Made by a program: the position numbers and the translations under genes. Positions 39,820 through 47,817 of a DNA stretch of 64,000 nt are shown piece by piece (position 1 is the first letter of the stretch; every line of letters begins with the position of its first letter). The DNA lies in NCBI GenBank assembly GCA_009920665.1, contig RFZL01000003.1, forward strand, positions 1-64,000, in the 5' to 3' direction. The notes beneath the pieces are model-generated. The model was not told where the DNA came from, ran no database searches, and worked only from the letters and a program-made list of their open reading frames with translations. Origin of the DNA: Alphaproteobacteria bacterium (GTDB taxonomy: Bacteria > Pseudomonadota > Alphaproteobacteria > Puniceispirillales > Puniceispirillaceae).

Positions 39820-40827
39820 ATGCTAGACGGCTTTAGAAATAACCGGGAACTTTCCATTCTCGTGGTTGCCACGCTTTGTTGTTACCTGTTCCTCGAGACA
39901 CAGATAGATGGGGCGGCATTTGGCGGACAAGGTGGCTTCTCCAGCATTGACATCATCGTTATTTCTTTCTTTGTCAGCGTCATCATTGCAGTGATTGCGG
40001 TGATCGCGGGTGTTGGCGGTGGCGTGATCTTTACCCCGCTGCTGCTGGCCTTTACATCGTTTGACACGCTCCTGATACGATCCACAGGCCTTGTCGTTGC
40101 GATGTTCAGCGGCCTGATTTCAACCGGTCCGCTCATGCGCAAAGGCCTGGCCGACATCAAACTGGTCCTGTTAGGTGCATTGCCGATAATTGTTGGTGGA
40201 ATGTCAGGCTCATTCACTGCCATTCATCTCGCCCAGCAATTCGGCGAAAAATCAGACGGCATAATCAGACTATTGCTCGGTTTGATGCTGCTTCTGATTG
40301 CGGCGCTTTTCATATTCAAGAGCGGCACGTCCGACTATCCCGTTCTGAAAAAATCAGAGAATTTTTCCCAACGTTTGAAGCTTCGCAAAACATACTGGGA
40401 AAGCTCATTGTCGAGTTATGTCAGCTACCGCGCAACCAACGTCAAACTGTCAATTTTCCTGTTCCTGCTCGTCGGCTTCACCGGCGGATTCTTTGGCTTG
40501 GGTGGCGGCTGGGCAGCGGTTCCGCTGCTGAACCTCGTGATGAGCATACCGATCAAAGTGGCAACCGGGACAAGCGGGGTACTTCTGGCCTTGGGAAATG
40601 CAGCTGCCATTTGGCCATATATCAATGTAGGCGCACTGATCGGCATAATCGCTGCGCCATGGATGTTGGGACAGGTTATTGGCGGCCTTATCGGTGCAAG
40701 CCTCCTTACAGCCTTGAAAGCGTCTGTTGTCAGGGCTCTCCTGATCACAATCCTCTTTGGCTCGAGTCTCAAACTGGTGGCCAGAGGCATTGAGTCGTTG
40801 ACTGGTGTTGAAATACCGGTGTTGTGA
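39820..40827 (+). CDS. TauE/SafE-family anion exporter
   Basis: A 335-residue membrane protein with about eight or nine helices arranged as two TauE repeats: GVGGGVIFTPLLLAFTSF (about residues 64-81) and GLGGGWAAVPLLNLVM (about 224-239). The family exports sulfite, sulfonates or small organic anions. A hydrophilic loop of about 50 residues separates the two halves. Codon use is more A/T-rich than in the housekeeping genes. The next gene encodes a likely partner. Confidence 0.85.
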   Translation: MLDGFRNNRELSILVVATLCCYLFLETQIDGAAFGGQGGFSSIDIIVISFFVSVIIAVIAVIAGVGGGVIFTPLLLAFTSFDTLLIRSTGLVVAMFSGLISTGPLMRKGLADIKLVLLGALPIIVGGMSGSFTAIHLAQQFGEKSDGIIRLLLGLMLLLIAALFIFKSGTSDYPVLKKSENFSQRLKLRKTYWESSLSSYVSYRATNVKLSIFLFLLVGFTGGFFGLGGGWAAVPLLNLVMSIPIKVATGTSGVLLALGNAAAIWPYINVGALIGIIAAPWMLGQVIGGLIGASLLTALKASVVRALLITILFGSSLKLVARGIESLTGVEIPVL

Positions 40828-40839
40828 GGGGGTGACGTC

Positions 40840-41262
40840 GTGCGACTGTATCAAAAATCTCTGATACCGATATCTGGCGTGATTTATGGTCAGACCATAT
40901 ACTGGCTGACGCTGCTGTCTTCCTGTCTGGTATTGCTTGGCACAATCATCAGCTTTCTGGAAAAGGACTCACCGATACCCGCCAACCAGCTTCTGCAATC
41001 AGTGATCGATGGCAAGAGCGTTGATCAGATCTGGCACGGAATTGGATTGAGCGCCGCGCCAGATATGTTTTTCTTTCTGGCGAACCCGTCCTTTGGCGAA
41101 AGCATAACCATGATCGGTATCGGTATCGGCGTTTCCAGCGTCGTACCTGCAACTTTCTTTTCAGCCTACTTTTTGAAGAAATCCAGAAATCCGGTTTTTG
41201 CAGTTCTGGCTGTCATGGCAGGACTCCTGACATGTTTTGCCGTGTCGGGCATCACTCTCTAG
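40840..41262 (+). CDS. DUF1634-like membrane protein, partner of TauE/SafE
   Basis: A GTG start 12 bases after the exporter gene, with a strong GAGGGGGTGA ribosome site. The 140 residues form three membrane helices (about 20-41, 83-108 and 117-138). Small three-helix DUF1634 proteins are commonly encoded beside TauE/SafE exporters, and size, topology and position fit. The family match is by topology and context rather than by a strong motif. Confidence 0.6.
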   Translation: MRLYQKSLIPISGVIYGQTIYWLTLLSSCLVLLGTIISFLEKDSPIPANQLLQSVIDGKSVDQIWHGIGLSAAPDMFFFLANPSFGESITMIGIGIGVSSVVPATFFSAYFLKKSRNPVFAVLAVMAGLLTCFAVSGITL

Positions 41263-41341
41263 GGCGAAACTGGCGCTGCTCTCCTGCGATCGGCAGCACA
41301 GCGATCACCCATGCCTGTATCGATGAAATACAGATGCATTA

Positions 41342-41347
41342 TATAAT
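41342..41347 (+). promoter_or_regulatory. candidate -10 element upstream of the DMSP lyase-family gene
   Basis: A perfect TATAAT at 41342-41347, in the 262-base spacer before the cupin gene. No good -35 element is found at 16-18 bases (ATCGAT or similar), so an activator may be needed if it is used. Confidence 0.35.
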
Positions 41348-41484
41348 CCGAGGGCATCTGCCATTAGCGCTGGAGCGGCCTTGTGCGCAAGACAGATGCC
41401 TCTGATAGCCGATGAATAATTGAACGATGCCAAGTTTGGTTTTGACGTTGGCACCCTCTTTTGCTCTGGTTTGGATATGAAGTG

Positions 41485-41499
41485 AGCGCGTCACGCGCT
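41485..41499. promoter_or_regulatory. palindrome just before the DMSP lyase-family gene
   Basis: AGCGCG-TCA-CGCGCT is a perfect 6+3+6 inverted repeat ending 25 bases before the start codon. It could be an operator or a hairpin in the 5' leader of the mRNA. Confidence 0.45.
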
Positions 41500-41524
41500 A
41501 GATGAAACAACGTCTGTTCCGGCC

Positions 41525-42127
41525 ATGACACTCGCGACGCTATTCGAAGAATTGTGTGAACTCCTTTCCGGGGATTACCCGATCGAAAGACATGCAAGGG
41601 CGGAGTTGCAAAGGGCGATGACAGAAGCCGTTTCGCCGCCAGAGCCCACCATCCTGGCTGCCCCCTTTCTGGAGGTGATGAGCCGGGACGGCGCCCATCC
41701 CGTTTGTGATCTGATCGGCGAGCTGCCCTTCTGTTGGGCGCCGCCACAGACATCATCGGATCCCCTCTATCAAGAACACAGCCATTTCAAGGCTCATGTC
41801 GAACTGCTCGGGCCAACCGGACTTGTGACCTCGTCACGGGTCCGCATCGGCCTGTACGGCATGCTTCCCCACAGCGAATATGGCCTTCGAACGCACCCTG
41901 CCGAGGAAACATATATTATGCTGGCCGGAAGTGCCTTCTGGAAGCTCGCCGACGCGCCCTATCAGCAGTTGTTTGCCGGCCAGAGATCACATCACCCGTC
42001 AATGATGCCGCACGCCACCCGCACACGGGATGATGCCTTCATGTCGATCTATATCTGGGATGGGGATATCGCGACGGACCAATATAGATATTTTGGCTTG
42101 CCGGATGAGGAGCACAGCTCCGGGTAA
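41525..42127 (+). CDS. cupin of the DMSP lyase family (DddL/DddQ-like)
   Basis: A 200-residue protein whose C-terminal half is a cupin barrel. Metal-site residues are His124, Glu128 and Tyr130 (HPAEETY) and His163 (PHATRT), the HxxxExY-plus-His pattern of DddL/DddQ/DddW lyases. HVELLGPTGL (91-100), HHPSMMPHATRT and IYIWDGDIATDQY are typical of this family. These enzymes split dimethylsulfoniopropionate into dimethyl sulfide and acrylate. Length matches DddQ, the second motif matches DddL. Activity on DMSP is inferred; some family members may have other substrates. No acrylate-handling genes (acuI, prpE) are adjacent. Confidence 0.75.
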   Translation: MTLATLFEELCELLSGDYPIERHARAELQRAMTEAVSPPEPTILAAPFLEVMSRDGAHPVCDLIGELPFCWAPPQTSSDPLYQEHSHFKAHVELLGPTGLVTSSRVRIGLYGMLPHSEYGLRTHPAEETYIMLAGSAFWKLADAPYQQLFAGQRSHHPSMMPHATRTRDDAFMSIYIWDGDIATDQYRYFGLPDEEHSSG

Positions 42128-42164
42128 ACCGCCGGGGATCAACGCAGCAACCCAGAGCAATGCC

Positions 42165-42353
42165 ATGCGCGCGGCGATGATTACCGAAAATCGGCAGCCT
42201 CTTGAAATTGTAAATGTCGTTGGCCCCGAATTGCCAAAGAATGGCATCATCATGAAGGTCCGGCCGACAGGGGTCTGTCGCAGCGACTGGCACATCTTGA
42301 TGGGTCACTATCGCGACCGGATCCGGTTGCCCTCGATGCCCGGTCTTCCAGGC
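42165..42353 (+). pseudogene. N-terminal remnant of a zinc-dependent alcohol dehydrogenase
   Basis: In the frame starting at ATG 42165, about 63 residues match the first part of a medium-chain zinc alcohol dehydrogenase: RQPLEIVNVVGPELP, then VRPTGVCRSDWHILMGHY, where the Cys of GVCRSDWH is the catalytic zinc ligand. The similarity stops at MPGLPG, where PGHE would be expected, and the sequence runs into the repeat at 42364. The rest of the gene is missing, so this is a truncated relic. Confidence 0.75.
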
Positions 42354-42363
42354 GGTATGGCAA

Positions 42364-42454
42364 CACCTCATATCAGGGATGTTATTCATGCTGATAAAAG
42401 ACAATGCGACTATCGATGTGGAGTGGCGGTTTCGGCCTGATTGACCGGGGCAAA
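42364..42454. repeat. copy 1 of a ~91-bp direct repeat flanking the two-gene cassette
   Basis: This segment aligns without gaps to 44965-45055 (offset 2601), with roughly 70% identity by eye. The best block is around ATTCATGCTGA, then AAA-GACAATG and TGGCGGTTT. Many differences are transitions. It starts right where the alcohol dehydrogenase remnant ends and is followed by a tandem repeat. Confidence 0.75.
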
Positions 42455-42496
42455 CTTCCGGGGCAAATTTCCGGGGCAAATTTGCGGGGCAAATAT
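42445..42496. repeat. 13-bp tandem repeat, four copies
   Basis: CCGGGGCAAACTT (42445-42457), two copies of CCGGGGCAAATTT (42458-42470, 42471-42483), and GCGGGGCAAATAT (42484-42496). The remainder of the spacer, 42497-42705, contains only a possible promoter for the cassette and no recognisable gene. Confidence 0.92.
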
Positions 42497-42705
42497 GGAG
42501 ATGCAGAGGGTTGCGGTGCGGGGTTTGGGCCTTTGTCGAACTCGGTTGAATTGATCAAAATCATCAAACATAATTCCCGAACATCTCGTCGTGCCTGTGT
42601 CGCATCTCGCTCCAATGCCGGTCACATCCCGTCGCGCCTTGTTGATCCGTCCCGCTTGCTTCAATCTCTCCGCATAAAAACAGCTCGTCGGGACAAGGGG
42701 GAAGC

Positions 42706-43890
42706 ATGCTGATACCAGAAACGATGTCCGCCATCGTGTTAACCGGGCATGGTGGACCGGAAAAGCTGGTCTATCGCACCGATCTGCCCGTGCCGAAGCC
42801 GCGCCCTGATGAGGTGCTGATAGAGGTTAGCGCCTGCGGTTTGAACAACACAGATATCAAGGTACGCGAAGCACAATATGCGGTGGATTTTGATCCCAAT
42901 AGCGGGCTGGATGAGGCTGGTGCCGCCGCCTCCATCGCCTCCACCCTGGGCGAGACAAGTCTGCGTTTTCCACGCATCCAAGGGGCGGATATTGTCGGAC
43001 ATATTGTAGCCGTTGGATCAGACATTTCCGCAGATCGTATTGGCCAGCGGGTGCTCATTGATTTCAGCATCTATCATGCAAAAGACTCTGATGGTCGCCC
43101 CCGCATGGATTTGTCGAATGTCGATTATATTGGTCATGGCGCGGATGGCGGCTTTGCGGAATATGCGGTTGTACCGGCGATTAACGCGCATGAAATTCAC
43201 CGCGATATTGCAGACACTGCTCTTGCCACATTTGGATGTGCCACGCTGACCGCCGAACATATGCTATCACGCGTTGGCGCGCGGGAGGGTGATAAAATCC
43301 TCATTACCGGTGCGGGTGGCGGTGTGGGATCGGCTGCAATTCAGCTGGCCCGTGCGCGTGGCGCGATCCCCTATGCGGTCACAAGCCGTGGAAAGGAAGC
43401 GGCAATCATGGCACTTGGGGCCGAAGGGTGTCTTTGCCGCCAGGATTTCTCCGATGTGGAAAACAAATTCGACAAAGAGGCGTTTCTGGCTGCGGTGGCA
43501 AAGGTGACAGGCCGCACGCGTTCGATGGATGCCGTGATTGATCAGGTGGGCGGGGTCATGTTCCATGGGCTCTTGCAGGCTCTGCGTCCTGACGGTCATT
43601 ATATCTCGGCGGGGACAATTGCTGGCTATACACCGCGCGTCAATCTGCACACTGTCTATATGGCGTTTCTGAATATCCACGGCTCGTCCCAAGGACAGCC
43701 AGAGGATTTTGTTCGGATAGTGGAGTATATCGAAGCTGGAAAGATCGAGCCGACATTAGGTGGGGTCTACCGCCTGTCGCAGTTGCATGAGGCCCAAAAG
43801 ACATTTCAGGCCAAGGACTATGTTGGCAACATCGTTGTCGTTCCAGATGCCAAATGGCCGGAATTGGGGGCGCCCCATGTCGAAAGATAG
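42706..43890 (+). CDS. medium-chain (quinone oxidoreductase-like) zinc-binding dehydrogenase
   Basis: A 394-residue MDR-superfamily enzyme. The start has AAGGGGGAAGC directly upstream. The N-terminal GroES-like domain has CGLNNTDIKVREAQY and no catalytic Cys/His zinc set of classical alcohol dehydrogenases; the Rossmann domain has ITGAGGGVGSAAIQLA (about 199-214), an NAD(P)H site. An insert of about 50 residues after the CGLNNTD motif makes it longer than quinone reductases (~330). It is probably a reductase for an enone or quinone. It overlaps the next gene by 14 bases. Codon use is more A/T-ending than in housekeeping genes, suggesting transfer. Confidence 0.83.
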   Translation: MLIPETMSAIVLTGHGGPEKLVYRTDLPVPKPRPDEVLIEVSACGLNNTDIKVREAQYAVDFDPNSGLDEAGAAASIASTLGETSLRFPRIQGADIVGHIVAVGSDISADRIGQRVLIDFSIYHAKDSDGRPRMDLSNVDYIGHGADGGFAEYAVVPAINAHEIHRDIADTALATFGCATLTAEHMLSRVGAREGDKILITGAGGGVGSAAIQLARARGAIPYAVTSRGKEAAIMALGAEGCLCRQDFSDVENKFDKEAFLAAVAKVTGRTRSMDAVIDQVGGVMFHGLLQALRPDGHYISAGTIAGYTPRVNLHTVYMAFLNIHGSSQGQPEDFVRIVEYIEAGKIEPTLGGVYRLSQLHEAQKTFQAKDYVGNIVVVPDAKWPELGAPHVER

Positions 43891-44911
43891 CTGGCAAGTC
43901 GATATTGCCGACATTGATGTGGGCGGTGATTACCATAGGATCATCCTGGGCGGTGTGCCCTTGCCCACGGATCTATCTGCCTTTGAAATGCGCCGTCTGA
44001 TCAATACGCGCTTTGACAGTTTACGACATTTGATGATTTCCGCTCCCATGGGGCATGAGGATATGTGCGCCAACCTGATCTTCTCCTCGGTCACCAAGGA
44101 TGCGCCATTCGGGCAAGTGATTATGGAGTGTATGGGATATCCCTATTTTTCCGGCTCCAACACCGCGGCCACGCTCTTTGCCTTGATGGAGGCGGGATTG
44201 CTGCCCAAACAAGAGGGGGTAAACCAAATCACCCACGAGGTGCCCGCGGGCCTGATCCACGCCACCGCCACGGTACAAAATGGCATCGTGGAGGAGATGG
44301 TGGTCGAGGGTGACGCCTCCTATGTCATCGCGCAGGAGTTGCAATTGACCCTGCACGGTCACGGCGTGATCACCGCAGCACTTGTCTGGAGCGGGGCGCT
44401 ATTCATCACCGTTGATGCCGCGCAGTTTGATCTGAAAATTGACGCGGCCTGTTTCCCACAGATGAAATCCATCGGGCTTGCCCTTTGTGCCGCGATGGAG
44501 GCTGATTTTGATCTCAGCCATCCCACACTTGGCCCGTTGGAACCGCCAAAATTTGTCAATTTCCTTGGCCCCATAACGCAGACAGGCGCGGGCCAATTTG
44601 AAGGTTCAGGGGCGATTTACGGATATCCCAACACCATATTCCGCTGCCCCACGGGAACAGGCACCGCCGCGCGCATGGTCTATGAATTGGATCGCGGGTG
44701 GATGGGCGCCGAGGATCGGCTGATCAACACCTCCCCCATTGGCACGCAATTCACGGGCTATGGCCTTGGAATGACCGAAAAGGGCGGTGTTCCCATGCTA
44801 CGCGTCACCATCGCATCAAAACCCTATATGCTGATGCGGGCTCAGATGAATGTTGATTTTGAACACCCGCAGCTCAGGCAATTTGCAAACCTCCGCGATC
44901 TGTCCGGATAA
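43877..44911 (+). CDS. proline racemase-superfamily protein lacking both catalytic cysteines
   Basis: A 344-residue protein with the diaminopimelate-epimerase-like fold of proline racemase, 4-hydroxyproline epimerase and trans-3-hydroxyproline dehydratase. The first active-site motif (M-C/S-G-H/S-N) reads YFSGSNT with Ser92, and the second (SPCGTGT) reads RCPTGTGT with Thr259 in the Cys position and a Cys two residues earlier. EVPAGL and VDAAQF are conserved. The Asp that precedes the second motif is Phe. A ribosome site (GGGGG) sits upstream and it overlaps the MDR gene. A dehydratase or isomerase of a hydroxy-amino-acid-like substrate is possible; function is unproven. Confidence 0.8.
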   Translation: MSKDSWQVDIADIDVGGDYHRIILGGVPLPTDLSAFEMRRLINTRFDSLRHLMISAPMGHEDMCANLIFSSVTKDAPFGQVIMECMGYPYFSGSNTAATLFALMEAGLLPKQEGVNQITHEVPAGLIHATATVQNGIVEEMVVEGDASYVIAQELQLTLHGHGVITAALVWSGALFITVDAAQFDLKIDAACFPQMKSIGLALCAAMEADFDLSHPTLGPLEPPKFVNFLGPITQTGAGQFEGSGAIYGYPNTIFRCPTGTGTAARMVYELDRGWMGAEDRLINTSPIGTQFTGYGLGMTEKGGVPMLRVTIASKPYMLMRAQMNVDFEHPQLRQFANLRDLSG

Positions 44912-44964
44912 TGAGCGCACCAGTCAGCCCGTGAAATGCGCTCTGGAGCTGTATCGGCCTTCGT

Positions 44965-45055
44965 CACCCCACATGACGCCTGTCATTCATGCTGACAAAT
45001 GACAATGTGACCATCGGTATCAAATGGCGGTTTGGGCCAGGCCGGCCCGGGCAAG
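44965..45055. repeat. copy 2 of the ~91-bp direct repeat
   Basis: Aligns gap-free to 42364-42454 in the same orientation. In this copy, TGTCATT and AATGACA form an inverted repeat around CATGCTGACA (about 44978-45001). It lies just after the proline-racemase-like gene and is again followed by a tandem repeat. Confidence 0.75.
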
Positions 45056-45086
45056 ACCTCCCCTCCGATGAAATCCTTCGGGATCT

Positions 45087-45121
45087 GGCAACCAGCCCCG
45101 GCAACCAGCCCCGGCAACCCC
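45087..45121. repeat. 13-bp tandem repeat, 2.7 copies
   Basis: GGCAACCAGCCCC at 45087-45099 and 45100-45112, with a third partial copy to 45121. It follows repeat copy 2 just as the 13-bp repeat at 42445 follows copy 1; the two units share a GGCAA core. Confidence 0.9.
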
Positions 45122-45145
45122 GCTTCGGCGCAACCCGTCCCGCGG

Positions 45146-45952
45146 TCAGCCGTGGCGTTTCAGGAAGCGCAGCAAGGCCGCCCATGACCGGCCATCAGCA
45201 TCGGCATCATAGTCGCGCGATCCGGCAACAGTGAAGGAATGACGCGCGCCGCCGAACACCTGCGCGTCATGCGTTACCGCGGCGGACTGAAGCTGTTGCA
45301 GCAGGCTGGCGAGGTCATCCATACCTGACACCGGGTCCGCAGACCCGTGAAGCAGCAGAACCGGGGCATCTGTCTTCGCATAATCCTGGCCTTCCGGCGT
45401 GCCAAGGCCGCCATGGAAACTGACATAGCCGTCCAGCCCCATGCCGGCGCGCGCCGCTTCCAGAACAGCGGCACCGCCAAAACAGTAACCGATGATAAAG
45501 CTCTTGCCACCCTTGTCAGAGATCGGCTTGCCGGCTTCGACAGCAGCCGCGAGACGGGCGCGGAAGGCGGCCCTGTCACGATAGAGCGCGCCTGTCTCAC
45601 GGCGATAGTCATCACGCCCCTCCAGCCTGGCATCTACGCCGAACAGGTCAATCGCCACGGCGTTGTATCCCAGTTCGGCCAGCATCTTCGCGCGATTTTT
45701 CTCATACGCGTTCAGTCCGTCCCAGTCATGGACAATGAACACCGTCCCAGCCGGCTCCCCATCCGCCATCGCGACATGGGCGGCGAAGGATTTGTCATCA
45801 ACCTCATAACGCAGTTGCGCTTCATGGCCACCCGCATGGGCCGGGCTTGCAAGGGAAACCACCGCAACAAGGGCGGTGGCAAACAGGCCTGGGACCGTGG
45901 TTCTAGAAACAGGGAACTTCGAAAAGGGGGATTTCAAAAGACGGTTTGTCAT
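45146..45952 (-). CDS. secreted dienelactone hydrolase-family protein
   Basis: A 268-residue alpha/beta hydrolase with a Sec signal peptide (cut after ASPAHA, about residue 41). The nucleophile elbow is GYCFGG with a cysteine nucleophile, the mark of the dienelactone hydrolase family; the acid (HGSADP) and histidine (ARHSF) follow in order. The start at 45952 has GGAG upstream and gives the signal peptide its normal basic n-region. It is probably a periplasmic esterase or lactonase; the substrate is unknown. Confidence 0.85.
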   Translation of the reverse strand: MTNRLLKSPFSKFPVSRTTVPGLFATALVAVVSLASPAHAGGHEAQLRYEVDDKSFAAHVAMADGEPAGTVFIVHDWDGLNAYEKNRAKMLAELGYNAVAIDLFGVDARLEGRDDYRRETGALYRDRAAFRARLAAAVEAGKPISDKGGKSFIIGYCFGGAAVLEAARAGMGLDGYVSFHGGLGTPEGQDYAKTDAPVLLLHGSADPVSGMDDLASLLQQLQSAAVTHDAQVFGGARHSFTVAGSRDYDADADGRSWAALLRFLKRHG

Positions 45953-46200
45953 TGGTCGCTCCAGCGAGAACAGTTGCCTATGGTGTGGATATGGCGTTGA
46001 TGAAGACCGCAATCAAGCCAGCCCGTTTCACACCGCTGCCAGGCGGAAAACCAATGAATGGCTTTGGCATCACATAATATTTGTGGCGATGTGCTACCCC
46101 GAACCGAGCACCGTGCTCCGGCAGACAGTATCATCGGGCCTTGGACCGGGGTTCTGGTGCCATCACAGCCCGGTCGGATCAGGCAACCTGACAGCCGCGG

Positions 46201-47817
46201 TCAGTGACCGGACTGGAACGCACCCTGCCTGACACGATAATCCACCGCCACCTGGTATTCCGGGTCATCGTCACTGCCGATGATCAATTGTCCGGATCGC
46301 GATAGCAGCCTGTGGCAATCGGGGCTGAGATGCCGGAGCATGACGGTCTTTCCCGCCTCGTGATATTTCGCAGCGATATCCTCGATGGCCTGCAGGGCCG
46401 ACTGGTCGACAACGCGTGAGGCAGCAAAATCGATGATCACGGTGTCCGGATCGTCCTTGATCTGGAACAGCTCGCGGAAGCCGGTTGCCGACCCGAAGAA
46501 CAGCGGGCCCTTGATGTCATAGACGATGGCGCCCTTTTCCCGGATCGAGGGGCGTTTTGACGCCTGAATGGTTTTTGCAGCGTTCCAGGCATAGACAAGT
46601 GCCGACATGATGACCCCGACGACCACGGCAATGGCAAGATCCTCTGCCACCGTGACGGCGGTGACGGTCAGGATGACCAGCGCGTCGGCGCGCGGCACCT
46701 TGCGAAGGGTGGTGATCGAATGCCAGGCAAATGTGCCGACCACGACCATGAACATCACCCCGACAAGCGCGGCAATCGGAATCTGTTCGATCAGCGGGGC
46801 TGCAAACAGGATGAAGACCAGAAGAAACAGCGCAGCGGCAATGCCTGCAAGACGTGTACGCCCTCCGGATTTCACATTGATCATCGACTGGCCGATCATC
46901 GCACAGCCGCCCATGCCACCGAAGAACCCGGTCACCAGATTGGCGGCACCCTGGGCCGCGCATTCGCGCGACGCACCACCGCGCTGTTCGGTCATGTCAC
47001 CGACAAGGTTCAGGGTCAGGAGACTTTCGATCAGACCAATGGCGGCGAGGATCAGCGCATAGGGAAACACGATGATGAGTGTTTCCAGTGTCAGCGGGAC
47101 CATCGGGATGGCGAAGTCCGGAAAGCCGCCGGACAGGCTGGCGAGGTCACCCACCCGCGGCACATCGATCCCGAAACCGATCACAACCGCCGTGACAATG
47201 CCGATGGCTGCCAGCGGCGCCGGCACCAGCCTGGTGATGCGAGGGGCCTGCCAGATCACCAGCATGGTGAGGATGATCATACCAATGGTGGCATAGAGCA
47301 TCTCGCCTTCCATCCATCGCATGTCTCCATCCGGTGCCGCGATCTTGAATTGCTCCAGCTGCGCGAGGCCGATCACGATCGCCAGACCATTCACAAAGCC
47401 GAGCATGACAGGATAGGGAACCATGCGAATGAACTTGCCCCAGCGAAGCACGCCGGCGATCAGCTGTAGCACCCCCATCAGAATGACGGTGGCGAAGAGA
47501 TACTGGACGCCATGCTCGACGACCAGTGAGACCATGACCACAGCCAGCGCGCCCGTGGCGCCGGAAATCATGCCGGGCCTGCCGCCGAACAAGGCTGTGA
47601 CCAGCCCGACGATGAAGGCGGCATAGAGCCCCACGAGCGGTGCCACGCCGGCAACAAAGGCAAAGGCCACTGCCTCCGGCACAAGTGCCAGCGAGACGGT
47701 GAGACCCGACAGGATTTCGGCGGATAACTGTTTCGGTGTCAGGCGCGGGCGGGAGTCATCGCTGTAGAATTCACCACAAACAAGCCGGTGAAGGCTGTTT
47801 GGCTTGGACAGGGACAT
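46201..47817 (-). CDS. SulP-family inorganic anion transporter with STAS domain
   Basis: A 538-residue SLC26/SulP carrier. The N-terminal region has LSAEILSGLTVSLALVPEAVAFAFVAG (shown as landmark, broken at VPEA), with about 12 membrane segments to residue 420; GGMGGCAMIGQSMINVKSGGRTRLAG is split by the conserved SMIN. A STAS domain (IDFAASRVVDQSALQAIEDI region) ends the protein. Likely substrates are sulfate, bicarbonate or another small anion. The start at 47817 is the only one that fits the family N-terminus. Confidence 0.87.
   Translation of the reverse strand: MSLSKPNSLHRLVCGEFYSDDSRPRLTPKQLSAEILSGLTVSLALVPEAVAFAFVAGVAPLVGLYAAFIVGLVTALFGGRPGMISGATGALAVVMVSLVVEHGVQYLFATVILMGVLQLIAGVLRWGKFIRMVPYPVMLGFVNGLAIVIGLAQLEQFKIAAPDGDMRWMEGEMLYATIGMIILTMLVIWQAPRITRLVPAPLAAIGIVTAVVIGFGIDVPRVGDLASLSGGFPDFAIPMVPLTLETLIIVFPYALILAAIGLIESLLTLNLVGDMTEQRGGASRECAAQGAANLVTGFFGGMGGCAMIGQSMINVKSGGRTRLAGIAAALFLLVFILFAAPLIEQIPIAALVGVMFMVVVGTFAWHSITTLRKVPRADALVILTVTAVTVAEDLAIAVVVGVIMSALVYAWNAAKTIQASKRPSIREKGAIVYDIKGPLFFGSATGFRELFQIKDDPDTVIIDFAASRVVDQSALQAIEDIAAKYHEAGKTVMLRHLSPDCHRLLSRSGQLIIGSDDDPEYQVAVDYRVRQGAFQSGH

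Noticed and set aside
42382-42615. Minus-strand frames over the two 91-bp repeats giving similar peptides (SIVALSFISMN and MVTLSFVSMN)
   Set aside because: The peptide similarity follows from the DNA repeat; the surrounding sequence differs, the frames have no supported start, and no known protein family is recognised.
42706-43890. Assignment as the acryloyl-CoA reductase AcuI because of the nearby DMSP lyase-family gene
   Set aside because: The protein is about 60 residues longer than AcuI, has an insert in the N-terminal domain, and is tied to the proline-racemase-like gene instead of the cupin gene.
43877-44911. Assignment as a functional proline racemase or hydroxyproline epimerase
   Set aside because: Both catalytic cysteines are replaced, so these activities should not be annotated.
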